From positions 372,001 through 436,000 of the forward strand of contig NZ_JARNTW010000001.1 in the NCBI RefSeq assembly GCF_029433105.1: a stretch of 64,000 bases of DNA. The letters are read 5' to 3'. Made by a program: the position numbers and the translations under genes. The notes under the pieces were generated by a model. The model was not told where the DNA came from and ran no database searches. It saw only the letters and a program-made list of their open reading frames with translations. The DNA comes from Runella sp. MFBS21. Lineage in GTDB: Bacteria > Bacteroidota > Bacteroidia > Cytophagales > Spirosomataceae. Below, one piece after another: positions 25,369-34,563 of the stretch. Each line of letters starts with the position of its first letter. Position 1 is the stretch's first letter.

Positions 25369-26862
25369 ATGGAAAAGTTATTAAAAGAACTTCAGCGAGC
25401 CGATTTAGAGCGGCAAACACGACGGTATTTTCTTCAAACCTTGGGCACAGGACTTGGTTCATTGGGGCTAGGTTCCCTTTTGGGGAGCTGTGGGTATTTA
25501 GGTAAAGATGAGGCGGCATCGTCTACGCCTGTCCAATCGCTCGATGCGATGAGTGTGAAAATCCCACAATTTGCACCCAAAGCCAAACAGGTGATTTATA
25601 TCCATATGGCGGGGGCACCCTCGCAGTTGGAGCTTTTTGATTACAAACCCGAACTCGAAAAATACCACGGCAAAGATTGTCCAGCGGAATTTTTGGAAGG
25701 GAAAAAATTTGCTTTTATCAAAGGAGTGCCCAAGATGCTTGGCCCTAAAGGGCAGTTTGCACAGCATGGACAATCGGGTGCATGGATTTCCAATTATTTG
25801 CCTTATCTACAGACCGTTGCCGATGACGTGTCTTTTGTAAAAGCCATGTATACCGACCAGTTCAACCACGCGCCCGCTCAGTTGTTGATGCATACGGGAA
25901 GTGCACGTTTGGGGCGACCTAGCATTGGGGCTTGGACGGTCTATGGATTGGGTTCGGAAAACAAAAACCTGCCCGGATTTATCGTACTAGCCTCTGGAGG
26001 AAAGCAGCCCGACGCTGGCAAGTCGGTATGGGGAAGTGGATTTTTGCCCACAGTCTATCAAGGAGTACAATGCCGTACTGGTGGCGACCCTGTTTTGTAC
26101 GTTTCTGACCCGCAAGGGATGAATCGGGATATACGAAAACAAACAATCGAGGCTATCAATACCATCAATCAACAAGCCTACGACGAAGTAAAAGACCCTG
26201 AAATATTGACCCGCATTAGCCAATATGAAATGGCTTTTCGAATGCAAATGTCGGTACCTGAGGTGATGGATGTGAGCAAAGAACCGCAGTATATTTTGGA
26301 TATGTACGGGGTAAAACCTGGCGAAGGGTCATTTGCGATGAACTGCCTCCTGGCGCGTAAACTCGTCGAAAATGGTGTTCGTTTTGTACAGTTGTTTGAT
26401 TGGGGCTGGGATACGCACGGCACAAGCGAAGACGGATCGGTAGAAATCGGCCTCATGAACAAATGTAAAGCATCTGACCAAGGCGTAGCGGCTTTGTTGA
26501 GAGACCTCAAAATGAGAGGATTGCTCGACGAAACGCTCGTGGTATGGGGAGGTGAGTTTGGCCGGACACCCATGCAAGAAAACCGCGACGGTCAAGTACT
26601 TCCGTATTCGGGACGTGACCATCATTTGGATGCTTTTACGGTTTGGATGGCAGGCGGTGGCGTCAAGAAAGGTTTTTCACTTGGCGAAACCGACCCACTG
26701 GGCTACTATGGTGTCAAAGACCGCACACATGTGCATGATTTACAGGCTACTATCTTGCATTTGATGGGTTTCAATCACGAAAAATTTACCTATCCTTTTC
26801 AAGGTCGCAACTTCCGCTTGACTGATGTAGCAGGGAAAGTTATCAAGCCGATTTTGGCATGA
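25369..26862 (+). CDS. DUF1501 family protein with Tat-type lipoprotein signal
   Basis: 497 aa. The N-terminus has a twin-arginine-like motif TRRYFLQTL (Arg18-Arg19), a Gly/Leu-rich core and a lipobox LLGSC (Cys41), implying Tat export and lipidation. The body is DUF1501, an alkaline-phosphatase-like fold related to sulfatases: HMAGAPSQLELFDYKP, FVQLFDWGWDTHG, VVWGGEFGRTPM, GRDHH, and THVHDLQATILHLMG. The family usually sits beside a cytochrome-c/DUF1549 gene; none is present here. Function is unknown. It converges on the lipoprotein gene, with two bases between the stops. Confidence 0.92.
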   Translation: MEKLLKELQRADLERQTRRYFLQTLGTGLGSLGLGSLLGSCGYLGKDEAASSTPVQSLDAMSVKIPQFAPKAKQVIYIHMAGAPSQLELFDYKPELEKYHGKDCPAEFLEGKKFAFIKGVPKMLGPKGQFAQHGQSGAWISNYLPYLQTVADDVSFVKAMYTDQFNHAPAQLLMHTGSARLGRPSIGAWTVYGLGSENKNLPGFIVLASGGKQPDAGKSVWGSGFLPTVYQGVQCRTGGDPVLYVSDPQGMNRDIRKQTIEAINTINQQAYDEVKDPEILTRISQYEMAFRMQMSVPEVMDVSKEPQYILDMYGVKPGEGSFAMNCLLARKLVENGVRFVQLFDWGWDTHGTSEDGSVEIGLMNKCKASDQGVAALLRDLKMRGLLDETLVVWGGEFGRTPMQENRDGQVLPYSGRDHHLDAFTVWMAGGGVKKGFSLGETDPLGYYGVKDRTHVHDLQATILHLMGFNHEKFTYPFQGRNFRLTDVAGKVIKPILA

Positions 26863-26864
26863 TA

Positions 26865-27686
26865 CTACTCAAGATTAAACTTCACGGCTTTGAGTACTTT
26901 GAGATAGCCTTCGGTGTGTTTTTTGATATTAGAAGGATATTCGGTGTCGGTATCAAACGCATCTAGCAATATTTTATGTCCTTTGAGGGCGTCTTGTTCA
27001 TCAAAAAAAGTTTTTGTCCATTCAGTAGGAAGGTCTTGGGCAGAGGCCACGCCAATGCCTCCGCTATAAAATAGAAAAGGACTTTGTAAGATAGGTGTCT
27101 CGAAATAAGGCTGCTCTTTCTTGTCGGTAAGTTCAAAATAATCAATAATAAAGGTCACCATTCCCAATACTCTCTTTTTGAGTTGTTGGGGAGTTTCGGC
27201 TTGTTTGGGTTTGATACGCCATTGGTTGTGAGAAGGATGCAGAAGATCGGTTGAGTCAACTTCGTATAGTGGTACAGCAGCCAAAAATAGATCGATTCCT
27301 TCCGCTTGATTTTTGGAATCAATGAGCCTAAACTTGGCTTGCTTTTCTTCTCTTTTAAGCTCTTTGAGCGAAAGCCCTTGGGTAAAAATGGGACCACTTA
27401 GCAAATAATACCCGTTTTTTTTGGAATACTCCCAGCGATTCACGGAATATCCAATATCTTTTTGCCATACCACCAAAGTTTGATCGGGATAAAAACGCAA
27501 AAATCCGTCTTTGAGGGAAGTAATGAGATTTAAGTCATTAGAAACTACATTGTCGATAGTTTCGTCGAGGTCATATTTGCTTACTTTCCAAGAAGCTACC
27601 ATAGGGTCTTGGTCAGGATTATCGCTTCCAGAGCCACAGGAAGAAAGTAAAATGGCAACGTTAATTATCAAAAACAGTGAACGCAT
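26865..27686 (-). CDS. hypothetical lipoprotein
   Basis: 273 aa. Lipobox ILLSSC (Cys17) followed by GSGSDNPDQDP. The N-terminal part has a lipocalin-like start typical of Bacteroidota lipoproteins (VASWKVSKYDLDE, then FLRFYPDQTLVVW and WEYSKKNGYYLLSG). The C-terminal half is mostly helical and unrecognised. The gene begins 12 bases after the M28 peptidase stop on the same strand, so the pair is probably an operon. Confidence 0.8.
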   Translation of the reverse strand: MRSLFLIINVAILLSSCGSGSDNPDQDPMVASWKVSKYDLDETIDNVVSNDLNLITSLKDGFLRFYPDQTLVVWQKDIGYSVNRWEYSKKNGYYLLSGPIFTQGLSLKELKREEKQAKFRLIDSKNQAEGIDLFLAAVPLYEVDSTDLLHPSHNQWRIKPKQAETPQQLKKRVLGMVTFIIDYFELTDKKEQPYFETPILQSPFLFYSGGIGVASAQDLPTEWTKTFFDEQDALKGHKILLDAFDTDTEYPSNIKKHTEGYLKVLKAVKFNLE

Positions 27687-27698
27687 AAAGAGGGAGGT

Positions 27699-29063
27699 TT
27701 AGATGCCGTATTTATCCAATAAATAAATTAGAACAGCCATAGAGGCGGTTCCTAAATCAAGTTCTCTTTTGCTAACATTTTCAAAATTGTCATTGGCGGC
27801 GTGATGATAATCAAAATAACGTTGCGTATCAGGCTTATAACCAAGCAGTACGGTGCCCTGTTGTGCCAAAGGCCCGATGTCTGCACCGCCGCCTCCAGGG
27901 CCTATCTCGTGAAGGCCATAAGGGGCAAGCAGTGGCCTCCAACCGATGATTTTGGCTTTTTGGTCAGCTTTTCCTACGATACCAAAACCTCTGGGAGTAA
28001 AACCACCATTGTCTGACTCAATCGCCGCAATGTGTTTTTCATTGTTTTGTTTGGCCAAATCAGCGTATTTGATGCCCCCTCGAAGCCCATTTTCTTCATT
28101 CATAAACATCACCGCCCGGATTGTTCTTTTGGGTTGATAACCAAGAACTTTCAGTAATCTCACTGCTTCAATAGACTGAACGCAGCCTGCACCGTCGTCG
28201 TGGGCTCCTTCGGCGATGTCCCACGAATCTAAGTGCCCGCCCACCACGATGATTTCGTCAGGTTTTTCGCGGCCTTTGATTTCGCCGACTACATTATGAG
28301 AATCGGCATCGGGTAGCGTTTCGCAGTTTTGACGAAAATAAAACGTAAGATTTGGATGTTCTTTTAGTTTTTGGCTGAGTAGGTTGGCGGCATTGGTGCT
28401 GATGGCGGCGGTCGGAATCAACGGCACTCCTGTACCATAGCGCATACTTCCAGAGTGAGGTACGTCGTCTTGGCGCGTGGTAACGGAGCGCACAATGGCC
28501 CCCACAGCGCCTAAATTGGCGGCTTCGGTAGCTCCGTTGGCACGCTGATCCACAGCTCCACCGTAGGCTTCAAAGGTATTGATTTTGGTAGGATCCATGG
28601 GACGATTGAAAAACACAATCTTACCCTTCACTTTTTCTTTTCCTAACTCCCGCAATTGTTGAAAACTTTTTACTTCTATCACTTCTGCTTCAAGCCCTTT
28701 AGGCGCTGTTGCTACTGACCCGCCTAAAGCTGCAATCGGCACCTTTGTTTTTTCTTTTCCGACTTTGAAATAAGCTTCTTCTTTGGCGCCGCGCACCCAG
28801 TGAGGTACTTTTACATCTTGCAAAAACACCCGGTCAAATTTTTCTTTTTCCATGAGTTCTTTGGTATAAACCACGGCTTTTTGCGCCCCTATGGAGCCAC
28901 TAAGACGCGGGCCAATTTGTTTGCACAGATATCGAAGCCATTCGTAAGCTTGCCCGTTGGAGAGCACTTCATCATAAATCTTACGAATCATGAGCGAATC
29001 TTCGGAGGTTTGGGCAAAAGTAGTAGTACTAACAAGGAGCAGAAAGAAAATAAACTTTTTCAA
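27699..29063 (-). CDS. secreted M28-family zinc aminopeptidase (carboxypeptidase Q-like)
   Basis: About 454 aa. I start at a TTG (29063) because the next residues, KKFIFFLLLVSTTTFAQ, form a signal peptide with no ATG before them; another TTG at 29105 would add 14 residues. A PA-type inserted domain (about 115-240) interrupts the peptidase fold. Zinc-site motifs are GGHLDSWD (His), GAHDDGAG (bridging Asp), FMNEENG (catalytic Glu) and the late DYHHAANDNFENV (His). Family members remove N-terminal residues or split dipeptides in the periplasm or outside the cell. A downstream lipoprotein gene is co-directional (12 bases). Confidence 0.92.
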   Translation of the reverse strand: MKKFIFFLLLVSTTTFAQTSEDSLMIRKIYDEVLSNGQAYEWLRYLCKQIGPRLSGSIGAQKAVVYTKELMEKEKFDRVFLQDVKVPHWVRGAKEEAYFKVGKEKTKVPIAALGGSVATAPKGLEAEVIEVKSFQQLRELGKEKVKGKIVFFNRPMDPTKINTFEAYGGAVDQRANGATEAANLGAVGAIVRSVTTRQDDVPHSGSMRYGTGVPLIPTAAISTNAANLLSQKLKEHPNLTFYFRQNCETLPDADSHNVVGEIKGREKPDEIIVVGGHLDSWDIAEGAHDDGAGCVQSIEAVRLLKVLGYQPKRTIRAVMFMNEENGLRGGIKYADLAKQNNEKHIAAIESDNGGFTPRGFGIVGKADQKAKIIGWRPLLAPYGLHEIGPGGGGADIGPLAQQGTVLLGYKPDTQRYFDYHHAANDNFENVSKRELDLGTASMAVLIYLLDKYGI

Positions 29064-29236
29064 GCGTTTCAGCAGTTTGAGGATGGTAGAAAGTGTCAAA
29101 CACAAAAATAGGATTTTGTTTGAAAAAAGAAGACAATAGAAGCTGTAAAAGAGTAGCTCGTATAATTAAAATCTCTTCTGTTACAAAGTAGAAAATTGCC
29201 TTGCAGGGGAGAGTAAAACGCTGCCATTTATCCAAA

Positions 29237-29253
29237 TCACCCCCTTTGGGTGA
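29237..29253. promoter_or_regulatory. inverted repeat upstream of TonB-dependent receptor
   Basis: TCACCC-CCTTT-GGGTGA: 6-bp perfect arms with a five-base spacer, 64-80 bases before the receptor ATG. Just downstream, TAGTTTTG (29277-29284) fits the TAnnTTTG -7 element. A candidate operator; it is loosely like the C-run/G-run palindromes elsewhere in the window. Confidence 0.4.
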
Positions 29254-29316
29254 ACGGCCTCATACTCACTGCGTTGTAGTTTTGGGAATCAGTTTCACCA
29301 ACTCCTACAGCCAGCC

Positions 29317-31749
29317 ATGTCTAAAATTGTATTCCTTCTTGTCATTGTTTGTGTCGGAAATGCGGCCCTCCAAGCCCAAACGGTTTCGGGGCAAATTGTA
29401 GATGAAATCGGTAAAAATATCGAATTTACCAACGTAACTCTCCACCGTACTGCCGATTCTGCCTTGGTCAAGGCCGCGCTGAGTGACGAGCAAGGCCGTT
29501 TTTTGTTTGAGAAAATCGCCCAAGGGCGTTTTTTTGTACAGGTCTCGCAGATTGGGTATGAAAGATTGGCTACGCCTTCATTTGTGATTAGCAATGAAAC
29601 CCCCTCCGTCAATCTTCGGACTATTGCACTTGTGCCCGCTGCCCAAAATCTCAATGAGGTCACGGTACGTAGTACGAAGCCCTTTATCGAGCGCCAATTA
29701 GACAAAACCATCGTCAACGTCGAAAATAGCATTGTAGGTGCCGGTAGTAATGCTTTGGAGGTACTGGAGCGGTCGCCTGGTGTGGTAGTGGATCAAAACG
29801 ACAATATCAGCTTGAAAGGTAAACAAGGCGTAGTGGTGATGATAAACGGAAAACCCTCGGTGATAGCGGCGCAAGATTTGGCTAATTACCTACGCGGCTT
29901 GCCAGCCAATACGCTCGAAAAAATTGAAATAATTACTAATCCCTCCGCCAAATACGATGCCGCCGGCAATGCAGGGATTTTGAATTTGGTCATGAAAAAA
30001 GACCAACGCTATGGCACAAACGGAAGTGTCAACCTTAGCTATGGACAAGGGGTATATGCCAAAACCGCCGCAGGAATAACCCTCAACCACCGTAACAAAA
30101 ACCTAAACCTTTTTGGAAGCTACAATTTTTCGTACCGTAAAGCTTTTAGTCATTTGGTGTTGGATAGGAAGTTTTACAAAGACGGAGTTTTGGAAGGGGT
30201 TTTTGAACAAGATAATTATATTACGATACCCTTCAAAAATCATAATACCCGATTGGGGGCGGATTATACGCTTTCTAAAAAAACAGTGATAGGGGTGGTT
30301 TTTAGTGGCCTTTCTAATGGCTTTAAACCCAATGGAGATACTCGTACAGAAGTACTTAACCAAGATTCTCAAGTCATAAGGTATGATTTAAACAGCAACC
30401 GTTCGAAGGAAAATTGGTTTAACTATGCGGCCAATGCTAACCTTAAGCATACTTTTGATTCTACGGGGCGAGAACTTAACGTAGATTTGGACTATGCCTA
30501 TTATGGTAATAAAACGGATCAGCGTTTTACCACTGATTTTGTAGATGTCAAAGGAAATAAGATTTTACCCACGTATGTATTGATAGGTGATATTTTGGGC
30601 AAACTTGACATCAAATCTATCAAGGTTGATTATGTACACCCGCTCAAAAACAAAGCCAAGCTAGAAACGGGTTTAAAAAGCAGTTTTGTGAGGGCCGACA
30701 ACGATCTCAAATATTACGATGCTAGCAACGAACAGCCCGTTTTTGATGCCTCGCAAAGCAATCATTTTATTTATGATGAAAACATCAACGCGGCCTATCT
30801 CAACTTTGCCAAAGAATACAAAAAAATCAATTTTCAATTGGGATTACGAGTAGAGCAAACTCATATCAAAGGCAATCAGTTGGCTACCAATGCCGTATTT
30901 GATAGTAGCTATACACGTTTATTTCCGAGTGCTTTTGTCAATTATAAGTTTTCCAAAAAGCACGAATGGGGTTTTTCGGTGAGTCGTCGTTTGGATAGAC
31001 CTAGTTATCGCCAATTGAATCCCTTTCGATTTTTTATTAACAATACTACTTATAGTGAGGGTAATCCGTATCTCCAGCCTCAATTTACGTATTCGTTTGA
31101 AGTATCACATACTTATAAGCAGCAGATTACTACCACATTGTCTTACAGTCGTACTACCAACAATATCACGCAGGTGATTATGCCCGTAGAAGGACAAGAC
31201 AAAATCACGGTTCAGACCAATCGGAATTTAGCAGAATTTGAGTTTTGGGGAGTTAATATTTCTGCTCCTATTCAAGTTACAAAATGGTGGAATAGCGTCA
31301 ACAACCTAAATACCTATTATGGAGTTTATCGAGGCAATGTAGCCAATACACCTCTACAAAACGGTAATTTCAATTATAATATCAACAGCAACAACAGTTT
31401 TGTATTGGGCAAAAAAGGATATACTGCCGAAATGACGGTGGTATATCGTGCCCGCGAAATTTATGGGTTTATGGATGTAATGCCTACGGGACAACTGTCA
31501 GTGGGGGTTCAGAAATCTTTTTGGCAACGTCAAGGCTCCCTTAAACTCAACGTGACCGATATTTTTTATACCAACAATAGCCGTGCTACGGTGACTTTCC
31601 GCGATTACATAGAAAAATTTGAAGCAAATCGTGAAACAAGAGTTGCTACTTTGGCTTTTTCGTATCGGTTTGGAAATACCAAAGTGGCCGCAAGCCGCCG
31701 TCGTTCGAGCGGGGTGGAAGAAGAAAAACAACGTGCCGGTAATGGATAA
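29317..31749 (+). CDS. TonB-dependent receptor / outer-membrane beta-barrel family protein
   Basis: 810 aa. Signal peptide 1-21 (LQAQ), carboxypeptidase-like regulatory beta-sandwich (about 22-110), plug domain (about 118-225; VLERSPGVVVDQNDNISLKG, then EKIEIITNPSAKYDAAG) and a long beta-barrel (about 230-790) with many aromatic-rich strands. It ends in FSYRFGNTKVA plus a charged tail. This is the Bacteroidota outer-membrane protein group close to TonB-dependent receptors, without a SusD partner here, so the ligand is more likely a small molecule, metal complex or peptide than a large glycan. Two co-directional genes follow. Confidence 0.9.
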   Translation: MSKIVFLLVIVCVGNAALQAQTVSGQIVDEIGKNIEFTNVTLHRTADSALVKAALSDEQGRFLFEKIAQGRFFVQVSQIGYERLATPSFVISNETPSVNLRTIALVPAAQNLNEVTVRSTKPFIERQLDKTIVNVENSIVGAGSNALEVLERSPGVVVDQNDNISLKGKQGVVVMINGKPSVIAAQDLANYLRGLPANTLEKIEIITNPSAKYDAAGNAGILNLVMKKDQRYGTNGSVNLSYGQGVYAKTAAGITLNHRNKNLNLFGSYNFSYRKAFSHLVLDRKFYKDGVLEGVFEQDNYITIPFKNHNTRLGADYTLSKKTVIGVVFSGLSNGFKPNGDTRTEVLNQDSQVIRYDLNSNRSKENWFNYAANANLKHTFDSTGRELNVDLDYAYYGNKTDQRFTTDFVDVKGNKILPTYVLIGDILGKLDIKSIKVDYVHPLKNKAKLETGLKSSFVRADNDLKYYDASNEQPVFDASQSNHFIYDENINAAYLNFAKEYKKINFQLGLRVEQTHIKGNQLATNAVFDSSYTRLFPSAFVNYKFSKKHEWGFSVSRRLDRPSYRQLNPFRFFINNTTYSEGNPYLQPQFTYSFEVSHTYKQQITTTLSYSRTTNNITQVIMPVEGQDKITVQTNRNLAEFEFWGVNISAPIQVTKWWNSVNNLNTYYGVYRGNVANTPLQNGNFNYNINSNNSFVLGKKGYTAEMTVVYRAREIYGFMDVMPTGQLSVGVQKSFWQRQGSLKLNVTDIFYTNNSRATVTFRDYIEKFEANRETRVATLAFSYRFGNTKVAASRRRSSGVEEEKQRAGNG

Positions 31750-31854
31750 TTTGACCTTGGCAGCGCTCGCAGCGTAGCCGAGCTTAGTAAAACAGTGCAT
31801 GAAAAACCGACCAACTTAATGTATCTTCGTATAAAATCAATAAAACAAAATACG

Positions 31855-32883
31855 ATGAAAAAGTGGTTGGTAATACTTTGGTTTGCATTGCTTTCAACAA
31901 AGGCCGCAGCTCAGTCGCTAGGCTCTTTGATGGTGGTCAACAAAGGTGGGAATACTATGTCGATTCTTGACCTTGATTTGAATACAGAACTAACGCGGAT
32001 TCCGACGGGTGAAGGCTCCCACGAAGTGGCCGTATCACCAGATGGTAAAATTGCTGTGGTTTGTAACTACGGAAATCAAACCCCAAACAATAGCCTCACT
32101 ATTATTGATATTGCCCAAAAATCTAGTATTAAAAAAATTGACTTGGGCATTTATCAGCGTCCGCATGGCATAGAGTTTATCAATCCTGACGAGGTGATTG
32201 TGACCAGTGAAGTAGCTCAAGCGTTGATTAAAGTCAATATCAAAACCGACGCCGTAACTGAAGTGGTCAAGACCAATCAAGAAGGAAGTCATATTGTGGC
32301 ATACTGTAAAGCAGATGGCAAAGCCTACGTGGCCAATCGCCGCTCTGGGTCGGTGTCGGTAGTGGATATAAAAGGTAATAAGTTGCTCAAAACCATTGTA
32401 CTAAAACCTGGTACCGAGGGGCTAGATATTTCGCCTAACGGAAAAGAATTGTGGGTCGCCAATCAAATTGACAGCACGGTTACGATTATCAATGCGCGAA
32501 CCTTCAAAGAAGAAGCGTTGCTGTCTGCGCATGAAAACGCAATTCGAGTCAAATTTTTACCAAATGGAAAATATAGTTTGATTTCCAATGCCAAAACAGG
32601 TAATGTGAGCGTTTATGACGTAGCCGCTCGTCGGCTGATAAAAGACATCGATTTGTTCAATTTAGATAAAGGTGTTGACGGAGTAGGCAAAGCAAAAGAT
32701 CTTAAAAATCCGCCTATACCTGTTGGGATTACCACCCATCCCAATGGGAAATTCGTATATATTGCTGCGGTTAATTATGGAACCATTGCTGTAATAAATA
32801 CCGCCAATTGGGAGGTCGTGGCTACCATTAGAGCAGGTGCTTCTCCCGATGGGTTGTATCACTCTCCTTTGAAAATAAATTAA
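31855..32883 (+). CDS. secreted YVTN-type beta-propeller protein
   Basis: 342 aa from the ATG at 31855, which gives a proper signal peptide (MKKWLVILWFALLSTKAAAQ); an upstream ATG at 31795 would bury it. About seven propeller blades recur with the pattern VSPDGKIAVVCNYG, KAYVANRRSGSVSVVDI, ELWVANQIDSTVTIIN, GKFVYIAAVNYGTIAVIN. YVTN propellers are binding scaffolds of surface or periplasmic proteins. It sits 105 bases after the receptor and 51 before the PDZ-hydrolase, so a three-gene transcript is plausible. Confidence 0.9.
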   Translation: MKKWLVILWFALLSTKAAAQSLGSLMVVNKGGNTMSILDLDLNTELTRIPTGEGSHEVAVSPDGKIAVVCNYGNQTPNNSLTIIDIAQKSSIKKIDLGIYQRPHGIEFINPDEVIVTSEVAQALIKVNIKTDAVTEVVKTNQEGSHIVAYCKADGKAYVANRRSGSVSVVDIKGNKLLKTIVLKPGTEGLDISPNGKELWVANQIDSTVTIINARTFKEEALLSAHENAIRVKFLPNGKYSLISNAKTGNVSVYDVAARRLIKDIDLFNLDKGVDGVGKAKDLKNPPIPVGITTHPNGKFVYIAAVNYGTIAVINTANWEVVATIRAGASPDGLYHSPLKIN

Positions 32884-32934
32884 TTTAGACTATAAGGGGA
32901 GATAAAATGGTAGAATTGAAAAATAAAGAGACCT

Positions 32935-34260
32935 ATGAAAAAGATTGGATGTGTTGTATTGATGCTGCTATCGGTCATTGCTTATGCTCAACTCCCCGAG
33001 CGTAAGACCGTTATGGGGATGAGAGGAAAAGATACAGCAGACGGGATTTTGGTAGATACGGTTCTGGCAAATGGAACTTTGGCGACGGTTGGGATCCAAA
33101 AAGGGGATTTGATTGTGTCTTTAAACAATCAGCCAGTCACTACCATGCTCGAATTTAATGCCATTGCTGCTAATATCCGGGCTGGGGAATCTGTTTCGGT
33201 AATGTTTTCGCGGGGGCGCAAAAGAAATGCGGCTACTACTACGGCGGTAGCGAGGGCTTTGGAGCAGTCAGACATTGCAGAGGTAAAATACGATTGGGTA
33301 AAATTTAGAAATGGCTATTTGCGGGCCATTACTCGTATTCCCAAAGGCAAGACGATTGTACCCGCTATTTTGCTCATACCGGGCTATGGCTGCGGTTCTA
33401 TCGAAAATTATGGCTCTAGCTACAATGGCCGATTGATGGACGAATGGCTCAAAAATGGCTACGCGGTAGTGACCATCGAAAAATCAGGAGTAGGCGATAG
33501 TTATGGATGCGCTCCTTGTACTGAGGTTGATTTAGTGACGGATATTGAGAGTTTTGATGCGGGGTACCGTTATATGGAGCAGCTCCCTTTTGTGGACAAA
33601 ACCCAGCTTTTCATTTGGGGGCATAGTATGGGAGGCACCATTGCGCCTGAAGTAGCCAAGCGGCATCAGCCCAAAGGTGTGATAGTGTTTGGCTGTGTAT
33701 TTCGGCCTTGGAGCGAATTCTTGCTGGAAATGCACCGCGTTCAAAAACCTTTGCTCGACGGTCTGAATTACCAGCAAACCGAGACTTTTGTCCGAACCAT
33801 CCAGAAAGTTTATTATGAATTTTTTGTTCTGAAAAAATCTCCCGCTGAGCTTTATCAAAATCCTGAATATAAGGCAGTAGTAGAGAGTGAACTAGGCTAT
33901 AAAGAAAACTGGAACAACAATATGTGGGGGCGTCATTGGCGATTTTGGCAGCAACTTGATTCTCTCAATCTCGCCCAAAGCTGGCAAAAAGTCAATTGTC
34001 CAGTGTTGGTACTTCACGGCGGTACCGACTATGAACAATGCTCATTGGTGGAGCCATACATGATTCAGCAAACTGTCAATGAGGCGCATCCCAATTATGC
34101 CACTTGGGTTACCATCCCTGACCTCGACCACTTTATGATGAAGAGCAAAGACTGGCCCGAAGCCGTCAGAAATTTCAGAGAACAGCAGTACTTGAAAGGC
34201 AACTTCCATCCGCAAATTGCCGATGAAACCATCAAATGGCTAAAGAAGTATCTTCAATAG
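32935..34260 (+). CDS. secreted PDZ-alpha/beta hydrolase fusion
   Basis: 441 aa. Signal peptide 1-19 (MLLSVIAYAQ). PDZ-like domain about 25-108 (GILVDTVLANGTLATVGIQKGDLIV split over two strands, then SLNNQPV). Alpha/beta hydrolase about 120-441: oxyanion region ILLIPGYGCG, nucleophile Ser231 in IWGHSMGG, Asp around 360 in LVLHGGTDYE, and a late His in DLDHFMM. This matches serine aminopeptidase/acyl-hydrolase folds. PDZ plus hydrolase suggests recognition of C-terminal peptides or localisation to a complex. It is the last gene after the receptor and propeller. Confidence 0.87.
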   Translation: MKKIGCVVLMLLSVIAYAQLPERKTVMGMRGKDTADGILVDTVLANGTLATVGIQKGDLIVSLNNQPVTTMLEFNAIAANIRAGESVSVMFSRGRKRNAATTTAVARALEQSDIAEVKYDWVKFRNGYLRAITRIPKGKTIVPAILLIPGYGCGSIENYGSSYNGRLMDEWLKNGYAVVTIEKSGVGDSYGCAPCTEVDLVTDIESFDAGYRYMEQLPFVDKTQLFIWGHSMGGTIAPEVAKRHQPKGVIVFGCVFRPWSEFLLEMHRVQKPLLDGLNYQQTETFVRTIQKVYYEFFVLKKSPAELYQNPEYKAVVESELGYKENWNNNMWGRHWRFWQQLDSLNLAQSWQKVNCPVLVLHGGTDYEQCSLVEPYMIQQTVNEAHPNYATWVTIPDLDHFMMKSKDWPEAVRNFREQQYLKGNFHPQIADETIKWLKKYLQ

Positions 34261-34563
34261 TGTTAGTTTAGAAAGTCTTGTATATGTGTAAAAGTTGATT
34301 TCCTAAGTTTAGGTCTGTTAACATACTTTAACACCTGATTTTCTGGTATTTGTAAAAATAGGGTGCATTTTTGTGAAGCAATAGTAGTACTGTTCAAAGT
34401 CTCCTATTAACAGCCCTTTATAAGTTTAAAAAATATGGTAGCCGTTTTTAGAAAATCTTCAAAACCTCGTAAAACATCTAACTATAGGCAAAAATAAATA
34501 AGTAGTTGATGCAACGTTAGGAGATATTTTATCATCTTATAGCTAACTACCCAGCCTGAAAAG
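34261..34563. other. 303-bp intergenic region without recognised gene
   Basis: AT-rich stretch between the PDZ-hydrolase stop and the AraC-type gene. No open frame, hairpin terminator or clear TAnnTTTG element with a paired -33 was recognised. It presumably holds the promoter of the AraC-type gene. Remains of a lost N-terminal sensor for that regulator were looked for and not found. Confidence 0.5.
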
